Shown piece after piece: positions 17,804 to 25,231 of a DNA stretch of 64,000 nt. The notes beneath the pieces were generated by a model. The model was not told the origin of the DNA. It saw only the letters and a program-made list of their open reading frames with translations, and searched no databases. The translations under genes and the position numbers were made by a program. Source of the stretch: Sedimentitalea sp041224545 (lineage in GTDB: Bacteria; Pseudomonadota; Alphaproteobacteria; Rhodobacterales; Rhodobacteraceae); contig NZ_JBGFGP010000145.1 in NCBI RefSeq assembly GCF_041224545.1, positions 17,877 to 81,876 of the forward strand, in the 5' to 3' direction. Position 1 is the first letter of the stretch, and each line of letters begins with the position of its first letter.

Positions 17804-18339
17804 ATCGAGTTTCCAGAACACGGTCTCCCCTCGGATCGTGACCGCCCCGAAATCGTGCCAGCCCTCGGGATCGTTCTCAGGCTCGAAAGTCTCAAACTCC
17901 CCGGTGGCTTTCACAGCCTCGGCCACGAAGCCCTCGCCGGCCTCCATCAATGATCGGGTCACATGCATCCGGCCCTCAATGGGCCGATCCGGTGGCACCC
18001 CGAGGCAGGCAAGCCTGCGGAAGGCGTCGTTCTGCGCGGCGATGGCGACCGCGTCGGGCGATTTGAACGCGAGGGGTTTAGGATGTCTCATGGGTCTGTC
18101 CTTTCCGGATGGGTTAAAACCACCAGACCCAAGGCCTCCTTTCACTTTTCCCGGCAGTCTCAGTCGCGGCGGGCCCCTCCCTCACGCGGCCCGGTCCCCC
18201 TGCCCCACCCAAGGCTACCCCACCTAGACCCCATGATCGGTCTGCAAGGTGACTAGGTCAGCGGCCTCTCCCACGGCATTCTGCATGCGAGGGTTGCTCC
18301 GGATGACCCGGTGCCGCGCTGCACATTCACCACGCGCCC

Positions 18340-18357
18340 GACAATCGCTTGATTGTC
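18340..18357. repeat. Perfect inverted repeat at block boundary
   Basis: GACAATC-GCTT-GATTGTC, 7-bp arms with a 4-base loop, in the gap between the plasmid backbone block and the sugar-acid cluster. No T run follows. Could be a recombination scar or a transcription hairpin. Confidence 0.35.
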
Positions 18358-18417
18358 CGACCGGGAGCATTGTTGAGTTGAGCCTGCGGATCGGGCAGAG
18401 CCGGTTAGAATCGTCTT

Positions 18418-18698
18418 ATGGTCTGGTCGAATATCTGCGAACGCTGGATGTTCTGGAAACGGCGGGCTGGTCTGCCCGCAGGTGTATCCCGCACGGCGGC
18501 CACCAGATGTCACTGAATATCGCCGCAGGATTGGGGCTTGGAGGGAACGAGAGCTATCCCGACCTGTTCCAGCCCTTCGGCGGCTTCCCCGATGGGGTCC
18601 AGGTGATCAATGGTCACATCACCATGCCCGAACTTCCCGGTGTTGGGTTCAAGGGAAAATCGGACCTTATCAGCGTGATGCGCGATCTGGCTGAATGA
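18418..18698 (+). pseudogene. C-terminal remnant of an enolase-superfamily (mandelate racemase-like) gene
   Basis: The plus-strand frame ending at 18698 encodes LVEYLRTLDVLETAGW, RCIPHGGHQMSLNIAAGLGLG and ESYPDLFQPFGGFPDG, ending VGFKGKSDLISVMRDLAE. This is the last quarter of a mandelate-racemase/muconate-lactonizing-type sugar-acid dehydratase, including the HGGHQ catalytic-end segment. Upstream of about 18418 the family sequence stops. It is not the same gene as the intact dehydratase at 23945, so the cluster once had a second dehydratase, cut away where it was joined to the backbone block. A strong terminator follows. Confidence 0.65.
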
Positions 18699-18704
18699 GC
18701 CCGC

Positions 18705-18733
18705 GCCCTGACCCGACATCATCGGGTCAGGGC
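18705..18733 (+). terminator. Terminator between convergent enolase remnant and dehydrogenase gene
   Basis: GCCCTGACCCGA-CATCA-TCGGGTCAGGGC, a perfect 12-bp stem followed on the plus strand by AGGTGTTTT. It may also help to stop the convergent minus-strand operon, though without a U tract in that direction. Confidence 0.7.
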
Positions 18734-18740
18734 AGGTGTT

Positions 18741-20267
18741 TTACTTTAGATCTTCCGGCAATACGCCTTCGGGGATGTTCTGGAAACACACCGGACGCAG
18801 GAAACGACGGATCGAAAGGGTGCCGACGGAGGTCGCGCCGAAGTTCGTCGAGGCCGGGTAGGGGCCGCCGTGGACCATCGTGTCGGAAACCTCGACCCCG
18901 GTGGGGAAGCCGTTGGCCAGCACACGGCCCGCCTTGCGCTCCAGCACAGGCAGCAGGCGGCGCGCCAGCGCGGCGTCGCCCGCGTCGAGCTGGATCGTCG
19001 CGGTCAGCTGCCCTTCAAAACCCTTCGCCAGCGCGATCATCTCCTCGGCGTCGCTCACACGCACCACCAGACCGAGGGGGCCGAAGACCTCTTCGCCGAG
19101 CGCGTGGTCCTGCAGGTAGGCCTCGACGTCGGTCTCGTAGAGGTTCGGGCGCGCTTCGCGGCCGGCGCTCTCGGTGGTCAGCAGCGGGGTCACGGCGTTG
19201 CGCCCGTCAAAGCGCGCCTGACCGTCGCGGTAGGCCGCGGCGATGCCGTCGGTCAGCATGACTTGCGGGCCGGTCTCGGAGAGGGCGGCCTTTGCGGCGG
19301 CGATGAAGGCATCGCCCGCGGCGCCCTTTTCCACCACGGCGATGCCGGGGTTGGTGCAGAACTGGCCCGCGCCCATAACCAGCGACCCGGCCCAGCCGGT
19401 GCCGATCTCGGCGCCGCGCGCGGCGGCGGCTTCGGGCAAGACGAACATCGGGTTCACGGAGCCCAGCTCGCCAAAGAACGGAATGGGTTCAGGACGCCCG
19501 GCGCAGAGGTCGAAGAGCGCGCGCCCCCCGCCGAGCGAGCCGGTAAAGCCCACGGCCTTGATCAGCGGGTGCTGCACGAGAGCGGTACCGACGTCGCGCT
19601 TGCCGCCCTGGATCAGGCTGAAGACGCCCTTCGGCATGCCGGTCTTCTCGATGGCGGCGGCGATGGCCTCGGCCACGATCTCGCCGGTGCCGGGGTGGGC
19701 GGAGTGCCCCTTGACCACGACCGGGCAACCGGCGGCCAACGCGGCGGCGGTGTCACCCCCCGCGGTGGAGAACGCCAGCGGGAAGTTCGAGGCGCCGAAG
19801 ACGGCCACGGGGCCGATGGGGCGCTGGATCATGCGCAGGTCGGGGCGCGGCAGGGGCGCGCGGTCGGGCAGGGCCGCGTCCTTGCGGACGTCGAGATAAG
19901 CGCCCTCGCGGATGTAGCTGGCAAAGAGCCGCAGCTGGCCGGTGGTGCGACCGCGCTCGCCCATCAGGCGGGCTTCGGGCAGGCCGGTTTCCTGAGTGCC
20001 GATCTGCGTGATCGCCTCGGCGCGGGCCTCAATCTCGTCGGCGATGGCGTCGAGAAAGTCCGCGCGCGCCGCGCGGGTGGTGTAGCCGTAGGTCCAGAAC
20101 GCCTCTTCGGCGGCCTGACAGGCGGCGTCGACGAGGTCGGGCGTGCCAACGGAAAAGTCATACGCGGGCCCATGGGCTGGCTCCGACTGGAACGTGGTCT
20201 CAGCGGCGACCCAGTCGCCTGCAATGAGGTGCTTGCCGTGCGGGGTGAAACGGGTGGTGCCGTCCAT
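18741..20267 (-). CDS. Aldehyde dehydrogenase, alpha-ketoglutarate-semialdehyde type
   Basis: 508 residues from ATG 20267 (AAAGGAT upstream). Typical NAD(P)+-dependent ALDH fold: Rossmann segment with FGASNFPLAFSTAGGDTAAALAAGCPVVVKGHSAHP, catalytic Glu region PFFGELGSVNP, and catalytic Cys in GAGQFCTNPG. The SNFPLAFS...VKGHSAHPGTGE pattern and the length (longer than the 475-490 of most ALDHs) fit 2,5-dioxovalerate (alpha-ketoglutarate semialdehyde) dehydrogenases, which feed sugar acids into the TCA cycle. It is the last gene of the minus-strand sugar-acid operon. Confidence 0.8.
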   Translation of the reverse strand: MDGTTRFTPHGKHLIAGDWVAAETTFQSEPAHGPAYDFSVGTPDLVDAACQAAEEAFWTYGYTTRAARADFLDAIADEIEARAEAITQIGTQETGLPEARLMGERGRTTGQLRLFASYIREGAYLDVRKDAALPDRAPLPRPDLRMIQRPIGPVAVFGASNFPLAFSTAGGDTAAALAAGCPVVVKGHSAHPGTGEIVAEAIAAAIEKTGMPKGVFSLIQGGKRDVGTALVQHPLIKAVGFTGSLGGGRALFDLCAGRPEPIPFFGELGSVNPMFVLPEAAAARGAEIGTGWAGSLVMGAGQFCTNPGIAVVEKGAAGDAFIAAAKAALSETGPQVMLTDGIAAAYRDGQARFDGRNAVTPLLTTESAGREARPNLYETDVEAYLQDHALGEEVFGPLGLVVRVSDAEEMIALAKGFEGQLTATIQLDAGDAALARRLLPVLERKAGRVLANGFPTGVEVSDTMVHGGPYPASTNFGATSVGTLSIRRFLRPVCFQNIPEGVLPEDLK

Positions 20268-20317
20268 GGAAAGGATCCTTTCGGGGGTCGGTTTCAAGTC
20301 GGTGGTGCGATGGCCGG

Positions 20318-20620
20318 TCAGTCGGCCATCAGCCCGTGCCAATTCACAAAGCGCATCGGAATGATTTCGATCTCGCCCCAGATACCCTCCCGCGCGTAGA
20401 TCTCGCGCGAGAGGTAATCGTCCAGGGCGGCACGGCTCTCGAACTGGCAGAGCACGACGGAGCCAACCATGTTACCGGCTTCGTCCAGCATGGCGCCTCC
20501 GTCGACCATGTGGCCCGCTGTGCGTTCGGTCTTGAGTCCGGCCATGTGGTCCGCACGGGCCGCCATGCGGGCCGCCAGTGCATCCGGCGCGTCGCGGCAG
20601 ATGAGGGCAAACTGTTGCAT
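20318..20620 (-). CDS. YciI-like small protein
   Basis: 100 residues, ATG 20620 overlapping the stop of the gene before it. It has the YciI pattern: an N-terminal strand (MQQFALICRD), R-x-x-H-x-x-x-L helix (RADHMAGLKTER), GHMVDGGAML, and a C-terminal strand-helix around VVLCQFESRAALDDYLSREIYAREGIW with the Asp found in the family. YciI folds like ferredoxin; some members may be enzymes acting on small cyclic or chlorinated compounds. In this operon it could process a lactone or keto-acid intermediate, which is inference only. Confidence 0.65.
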   Translation of the reverse strand: MQQFALICRDAPDALAARMAARADHMAGLKTERTAGHMVDGGAMLDEAGNMVGSVVLCQFESRAALDDYLSREIYAREGIWGEIEIIPMRFVNWHGLMAD

Positions 20621-21084
20621 CAGTCGCGCCCCGCGACCGCCGGGGGTGCCATGTGATAGCCGCGGCTCTCGTAATCGAAGTCGTGCAGCTTGTTGATCGG
20701 CTGCGACTTGTCGACGGGGCTGGCGTAATAGGCGCGGATCTCGCGGATTTTCGTGATGTCTTCGTTGAAGACATACCACTCGTCGCCACGCAGCGCCTCA
20801 CCCACCCCGGTTTTCCAATGGGTCCATTCGATCACGGCCTCAAGGCCATCTTCGGCCGCCAGCACCTTCTCGATGGTCCATTTCGACCCCAGCGTCTCGA
20901 CACAGCGGACCCAGCCATCGGCCACGGCCTCGGCCCCGCGCCAGGGCGCGCCGGGCAGGCCGGGGGGGAAGTAATGGGTGCCGTCAGCGGTGAAACAGTC
21001 GATCAGGCCCTGGCGATCGCCTGCGTTGCACATGTCGAAGTAGTGCCGGATCAAAGCCTCGGCCTTTTGCGCGGGCGTGGTCAC
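20620..21084 (-). CDS. NTF2/SnoaL-like small enzyme or binding protein
   Basis: 154 residues. The preferred start is GTG 21084, whose GTGA overlaps the RraA stop and has AAGGAAAC upstream; an in-frame ATG at 21108 would overlap the RraA gene by more. The sequence fits the cone-shaped NTF2/SnoaL fold: ALIRHYFDMCNAGDRQGLIDCFTADGTHYFPPG at the start, then strands with VIEWTHWKTGVGEALRGDEWYVFN and ITKIREIRAYYAS. The family includes isomerases, dehydratases and cyclases. Its tight coupling to RraA and the YciI-like gene suggests that it works in the same step, but the reaction is unknown. Confidence 0.7.
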   Translation of the reverse strand: MTTPAQKAEALIRHYFDMCNAGDRQGLIDCFTADGTHYFPPGLPGAPWRGAEAVADGWVRCVETLGSKWTIEKVLAAEDGLEAVIEWTHWKTGVGEALRGDEWYVFNEDITKIREIRAYYASPVDKSQPINKLHDFDYESRGYHMAPPAVAGRD

Positions 21085-21818
21085 AGGTCGTTTCCTTCTG
21101 CCAGCCATTTTTGATATTCCTCCAGCGTCTCCGGCCCGGCGGGATAGGTGCCGAAAAGCGAGGCGCCAGCGTCGATCTTGGTAAAGAGGAAGGTTTCGCG
21201 GCGTTCCTGTTCGTAGCTGTCGCTGGCAACCTCTGCGGCGATGTGGCGGGGAATGACGGTCACGCCGTCGGCGTCGCCCACCACGATGTCACCGGGGTAG
21301 ACCGCGACGTCGGCACAGCCAATCGGTTCCTGCATGGCAATGGCGCGATGATAGGCCGGGCGGGTCGTGGCAGTGTTGGCGCGGCAATAAGCGGGGAAGT
21401 CCATTTCGGAAATCTCGGCCCCGTCACGGAAGGCGCCGTCGGTCACGGCAGCGGCCACACCTTTGCGCATCATCCGCGTCATCAGCATGTTGCCGGCCGA
21501 GGCCGCGCGGGGGTCATTGCGGCTGTCGATCATCAGCACCTGGCCCGGGCCGATCTCTTCGACCGCCTCCCATTGCACATTGTCCTCGCCACGCGCCTTG
21601 AGATCGCCCAGATCCCAGTCCTTGTCCTCGCGCGAGGGGATGAACCGCAGGGTGAAGGCTTCGCCGACGAAGCGGCCCGAGGTCTTCGACAAGGGCGCGA
21701 GGCCCACGAGGAACTGCTGCCGATAGCCGCGTTTGAACAGCTGTGTGGTCAGGGTGCCCTGCCCGCACTTGCGCAGCAGCTCCAGCGTTTCTGACGTGAT
21801 TTCGATGTTCTGGGACAT
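21081..21818 (-). CDS. RraA-family (HMG/CHA aldolase-like) protein
   Basis: 245 residues from ATG 21818 (CAGGAGACAATC upstream). The RraA fold is recognisable by LRKCGQGTLTTQLFKRG at the start, VLMIDSRNDPRAASAGNMLMTRMMRKGVAAAVTDGAFRDGAEI (the D-x-x-x-x-A/G-xx-G...GA-V-xDGxxRD core) and VYPGDIVVGDADGVTVIPRH (GD-DGV-V-P). Enzymes with this core cleave 4-hydroxy-4-methyl-2-oxoglutarate-type acids or decarboxylate oxaloacetate, using a divalent metal. Here it may split or decarboxylate the keto-deoxy-hexarate made by the dehydratase. It lies between tctA and the NTF2-like gene in one operon. Confidence 0.75.
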   Translation of the reverse strand: MSQNIEITSETLELLRKCGQGTLTTQLFKRGYRQQFLVGLAPLSKTSGRFVGEAFTLRFIPSREDKDWDLGDLKARGEDNVQWEAVEEIGPGQVLMIDSRNDPRAASAGNMLMTRMMRKGVAAAVTDGAFRDGAEISEMDFPAYCRANTATTRPAYHRAIAMQEPIGCADVAVYPGDIVVGDADGVTVIPRHIAAEVASDSYEQERRETFLFTKIDAGASLFGTYPAGPETLEEYQKWLAEGNDL

Positions 21819-21841
21819 GATTGTCTCCTGTCTTTTAGGGA

Positions 21842-23338
21842 TCATTCTGCGGGGGTGGCCTGTCGGCTGCGCCATGCGCTGCGTAGCCCTGCGATCAGCA
21901 GGATCAGCGCGGCGGCGACGAAGACGGCCGACACCGGGCGAGTGACGAAGACGGACCAGTCGCCTTCGGAATAGCTGAGCGCGCGGCGGAAGTTGGTCTC
22001 GAGGATCGGCGCCAGAACGAAACCCAGCACCATCGGGCCCAGCGGGTAGCCGCCGCGTTCAAAGAGGTAACCCATCACGCCAAAGCCCAGCATCAGCCAC
22101 ACGTCGAACAGGCGGTTGTCCGAGACGAACGTGCCCGTGACCATCAGCACCACCAGAAGCGGTAACAGCACGCTGCGCGATACGCCCAGCACCCGCGGGA
22201 AGATACGGATCGTAAAGAGCTGTACCGCCAGCAGCAGCAGCGTGCCGATCAGGAAGGCCGCATAGATCATTGCGATCAGGCTGGGTTCCTTGCTGAGCAG
22301 AAGGGGTCCGGGTTGCAGGCCGTGGATGGTAAAGCCACCGATCAGGATCGCGGTTACACCGTCGCCGGGAATGCCCAGCGTCAGCAGCGGCAGCAGCGCA
22401 CCGCCAACCGAAGCGTTATTGGCGCTTTCCGAAGCATAGACCCCTTCGATCGCACCCTTGCCGAATTTCTCGGGCTCCTTCGATTGCTGGCGCGCTGCGG
22501 CATAGGCGATCAGGTTCGACGCGGTGCCACCAATGCCCGGCAGCACACCGATGGCGATGCCGATGGCCGAGGAGCGGATCATGTTCCACCCGTTGCCGAG
22601 GAATTCGGCGAGGGTGATGCCGATCCCCTTGCCACCCAGCTGCATATTCGCGGGCAGCTTCAGCGAGGGTTGCATCAGTTGCGCGATGACGGTCGACACG
22701 GCGAACAGCCCGACCATGAAAGGGATGATCGAGATCCCCGCCATCAGATCCACCTGCCCGAAGGCAAACCGCTGGGTCGCGCCGATGGGGGCAAATCCGA
22801 TGGTGGCCAATGCAATGCCGAAAGCGGTCGCCATCAGCCCCTTGGCAAGGTTCGCCTGCGCCAGGATCACCACAAGCATCATCGCCGCCAGCGTCAGGGT
22901 GGCATATTCGGCAGCCCCGATCTTGATGGCGAATCTGGCGATGACCGGCGCGCAGGCGACCAGCACGATCAGCGACAGGATCGAACCCACGGCCGAGGCG
23001 ATGATGCCCGTGGCCAGCGCCTTGACCGGCTGGCCCTGCTGCGCCAGCGGGTAGGCGTCAAAGGTCGTGGCAATGGAGGATGGCGTGCCGGGGATGCGCA
23101 GCAGCGTGGCCGACACCAACCCGCCCGAAATGCCGCCAAGGTAGGCCGCGACCAGCATCGCCATCCCGACATTGGGGGTCAGGGAAAAGGTCAGCGGCAG
23201 CAGGATCGCCACGGCCATCGCGGCGGACAGGCCCGGAAGCGCGCCAAAGAAGAGGCCGAACAGCAGCCCGCCCAGCATGAAGGCCAGCGTCGCAGGCTCG
23301 GCCAGGGCGGCAAGGTTTTCGAAGAACAGGGAAATCAT
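21842..23338 (-). CDS. tctA: TctA large permease of a tripartite tricarboxylate transporter
   Basis: 498 residues, about 12 membrane segments. Family signatures are clear: FGALPGLSAAMAVAILLPLTF near residue 35, the matching GVLPGIGGTASNLIAYAAA near residue 260 (the internal repeat), and ALLPLLTLGIPGDGVTAILIGG. ATG 23338 follows GTGAGGAGCGCGAC. With TctB and TctC it forms a secondary, binding-protein-dependent uptake system in the inner membrane. Together with the sugar-acid enzymes, the likely cargo is a hexarate, not citrate; this is inferred from context. Confidence 0.9.
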   Translation of the reverse strand: MISLFFENLAALAEPATLAFMLGGLLFGLFFGALPGLSAAMAVAILLPLTFSLTPNVGMAMLVAAYLGGISGGLVSATLLRIPGTPSSIATTFDAYPLAQQGQPVKALATGIIASAVGSILSLIVLVACAPVIARFAIKIGAAEYATLTLAAMMLVVILAQANLAKGLMATAFGIALATIGFAPIGATQRFAFGQVDLMAGISIIPFMVGLFAVSTVIAQLMQPSLKLPANMQLGGKGIGITLAEFLGNGWNMIRSSAIGIAIGVLPGIGGTASNLIAYAAARQQSKEPEKFGKGAIEGVYASESANNASVGGALLPLLTLGIPGDGVTAILIGGFTIHGLQPGPLLLSKEPSLIAMIYAAFLIGTLLLLAVQLFTIRIFPRVLGVSRSVLLPLLVVLMVTGTFVSDNRLFDVWLMLGFGVMGYLFERGGYPLGPMVLGFVLAPILETNFRRALSYSEGDWSVFVTRPVSAVFVAAALILLIAGLRSAWRSRQATPAE

Positions 23339-23348
23339 GTCGCGCTCC

Positions 23349-23867
23349 TCACGGCAACAGCAGCACGCCGGGCAGCGGAACGCCGACGACGCCCGCCAGT
23401 AGCCAGCCAATGCACAGGCTTGCCACGGCACCGATCACCACGCCCAAGCCAATCCCGCGAAGGGTCGGGCCCGCGAGCGCGGTGACGGCAACGAGCAGGA
23501 AGGCAAAGGTCGACAATGTGAACCCCAGCCGGGTGAACAGCATCACATAGGCCAGAAGCGCCACGACAAAGACGATCCGGGCGGGCCATTTCGGAGGTGC
23601 AAGCGTCTCAACCCCCGCCGCGTCCTTCTCCCGGCGCTCGGACTTGATCGCCTCCAGCGTGCTCTCTGAGAGCTGCACTTCCTTGCGACGCATCCCGCGC
23701 CACAGTTCGACACACCCCAGCACGATCATCAGAACGGCGAGAGCGGTCGGTAGAACCCACGGCCCCGGATCGCCCGGTTGCGGCAGCCGTCCCGGGGGCG
23801 CAATCAGGATCTGCCACAGCATCCCGGCGCCGACGACGATGAAAAACAGATTGGGAACGATGGTCAT
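23349..23867 (-). CDS. tctB: TctB small permease
   Basis: 172 residues, four membrane segments in the TctB pattern (an N-terminal helix FFIVVGAGMLWQILI, then LPTALAVLMIVLGCVELW, a soluble loop of about 40 residues, and two closely spaced C-terminal helices AFLLVAVTALAG and GLGVVIGAVASLCIGWLL). It starts at ATG 23867 with GGGAGGAGAC upstream and ends 10 bases before tctA. Needed with TctA for transport. Confidence 0.8.
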   Translation of the reverse strand: MTIVPNLFFIVVGAGMLWQILIAPPGRLPQPGDPGPWVLPTALAVLMIVLGCVELWRGMRRKEVQLSESTLEAIKSERREKDAAGVETLAPPKWPARIVFVVALLAYVMLFTRLGFTLSTFAFLLVAVTALAGPTLRGIGLGVVIGAVASLCIGWLLAGVVGVPLPGVLLLP

Positions 23868-23887
23868 CTTGTCTCCTCCCTTGGGTC

Positions 23888-23913
23888 GGGGAACGCCGGT
23901 GCGGGCGTTCCCC
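23888..23913 (-). promoter_or_regulatory. Intercistronic hairpin before tctB
   Basis: GGGGAACGCC ... GGCGTTCCCC, a perfect 10-bp stem with a 6-base loop and no U tract, between the dehydratase stop and tctB. Likely an mRNA-stability or partial-termination element that lowers permease expression relative to upstream genes. Confidence 0.45.
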
Positions 23914-23944
23914 AGAGGCCCCTCCCCGGGCCCTCACTGGATCT

Positions 23945-25144
23945 TCAGAACTTGCCGAAGGTCGCGCTTTCACGGGTCCAGGCACGCATCTGGCCAGAGA
24001 GCGTCAGACCAAGGCCCGGACGGTTCGGCACGATCATGCGGCCATCCTTGACCTCAAGCTTGTCTTCGAACATCGCCTCGGACCATTCGAAGTGCTCGAC
24101 CCAGGGCTCCTGCCCATAGGCGGCGGTCAGGTGCAGGTGGATCTCCATGCAATAATGCGGCGCGAGCTTCAACTTCTTGTGATCGGCCAGTGCGCAGATC
24201 TTGAGGAAGGGCGTCACCCCCCCCACGCGCGGGGCGTCGGGCTGGATGAAATCGACCGAGTCATGCCGGATAAGTTCGTAATGCTCGGCCACCGAGGTCA
24301 GCATCTCCCCCGTGGCGATCGGCGTCGCCAGCTCACGGGCAAGTGCCGCGTGGCCTTCGTAGTCGTAGGCGTCCAGCGGCTCCTCGATCCAGGTCAGGTT
24401 GAACTGCTCGGCGATACGACCAAAGCGCAGCGCAGTGGTCCGATCCCATTGCTGGTTGGCGTCGATGGCCAGCGGCACGTTGCCGCCCACGTGTTCGCGC
24501 ACCGCCTCGATCCGCGCCAGGTCGATCATCGGATCGGGCTGGCCGACCTTCAGTTTGACCGCGCCGATCCCCTGTTCCAGCGCCATGCTGACACGGTCCT
24601 TCACCTCGTCGATCTCCATCGACAGGTAACCGCCGGAGGTGTTGTAGCAGCGCACGCTGTCACGATGTGCGCCCAGCAGCTTGGCCAGCGGCAGGTTCGC
24701 GCGCCGCGCTTTCAGATCCCACAGCGCGATGTCGAAGGCGGCGACGGCTTGCGTCGACAGACCCGACCGCCCGACCGACGCCCCGGCCCAGACCATCTTG
24801 TCCCAGAGCCGCGCGATGTCGCTTGGGTCTTCGCCAAGGATCGCGTCGGCGATTTCGCAGGCATGCTGGTACTGGCCGGGACCACCGGCCCGTTTCGAAT
24901 ACGAATAGCCGACGCCCTCGAACCCTTCCTCGGTCTTGATCTCGCAGAACAGAAAGGCGATTTCGGTCAGCGGCTTCTGCCGCCCCGCCAGCACCTTCGC
25001 GTCGGAAATCGGAGAATGCAGCGGCAGGTACACCAGCGACAGCTGCACCCCTGCGATGCGGTCGATGGTGGCTTCTCCCGGCGGGTGGCCAGCGTTGAGC
25101 GGGTTGACGGGCAGCAGGCGTTTGCCGTCGCTGAAATCCTTCAT
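23945..25144 (-). CDS. Enolase-superfamily sugar-acid dehydratase (talarate/galactarate type)
   Basis: 399 residues. Mandelate-racemase subgroup features: an N-terminal capping domain, then the barrel with AVKLKVGQ (K-x-K base pair), AIDANQQW (first metal Asp-Asn-Gln), WIEEPLD (metal Glu), IATGEML (third metal Glu), DFIQPDAPRVGG (Asp of the His-Asp dyad) and LAPHYCMEIHLHL (catalytic His). The K-x-K plus His-Asp arrangement and the HxxxEIHLHL segment fit L-talarate/galactarate dehydratases, which form 5-keto-4-deoxy-glucarate from hexarates. Substrate remains a prediction. The gene lies between tctC and tctBA in the operon. Confidence 0.75.
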   Translation of the reverse strand: MKDFSDGKRLLPVNPLNAGHPPGEATIDRIAGVQLSLVYLPLHSPISDAKVLAGRQKPLTEIAFLFCEIKTEEGFEGVGYSYSKRAGGPGQYQHACEIADAILGEDPSDIARLWDKMVWAGASVGRSGLSTQAVAAFDIALWDLKARRANLPLAKLLGAHRDSVRCYNTSGGYLSMEIDEVKDRVSMALEQGIGAVKLKVGQPDPMIDLARIEAVREHVGGNVPLAIDANQQWDRTTALRFGRIAEQFNLTWIEEPLDAYDYEGHAALARELATPIATGEMLTSVAEHYELIRHDSVDFIQPDAPRVGGVTPFLKICALADHKKLKLAPHYCMEIHLHLTAAYGQEPWVEHFEWSEAMFEDKLEVKDGRMIVPNRPGLGLTLSGQMRAWTRESATFGKF

Positions 25145-25175
25145 GGGATCTGTCCTTTGGCTGTAGGGATGGGGT

Positions 25176-25206
25176 GCCGCGCAAGGGGGGAACGCCCTCG
25201 CGCGGC
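25176..25206 (-). promoter_or_regulatory. Intercistronic hairpin after tctC
   Basis: GCCGCGC ... GCGCGGC arms with an inner AGGG/CCCT pairing, between tctC and the dehydratase gene. No U tract. Such hairpins often protect the 3' end of a binding-protein message so that it exceeds the permease message. Confidence 0.45.
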
Positions 25207-25231
25207 CGGGAGAGAACGCCGGGAGGGGGCG

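Larger units (their letters stand above)
16237..18091 (-). pseudogene. DUF3768 protein gene split by an IS110-type insertion
   Basis: The 5' part runs from ATG 18091 (GGAAAGGACAG upstream) to about 17797 and encodes 98 residues, including GEFETFEPENDPEGWHDFGA and ETVFWKLDLH. The 3' part runs from 16350 to the stop at 16237 and encodes NFYEADSDFRYGAEDP and TTTRVLTIMMAHDW. Both halves match DUF3768, whose members end in a YG(A/S)EDP...TRVLTIM signature. Removing the interval between the two CATGCAG copies (keeping one) restores one frame of 133 codons, reading through L-H-G-N-F-Y. DUF3768 proteins are of unknown function and common on alphaproteobacterial plasmids. Confidence 0.85.

Noticed and set aside
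22313..23485. 390-codon plus-strand frame opposite tctA/tctB
   Set aside because: Antisense shadow of two clear membrane-protein genes; its composition (Gln/Arg/Gly/His-rich) reflects the hydrophobic codons of the other strand.
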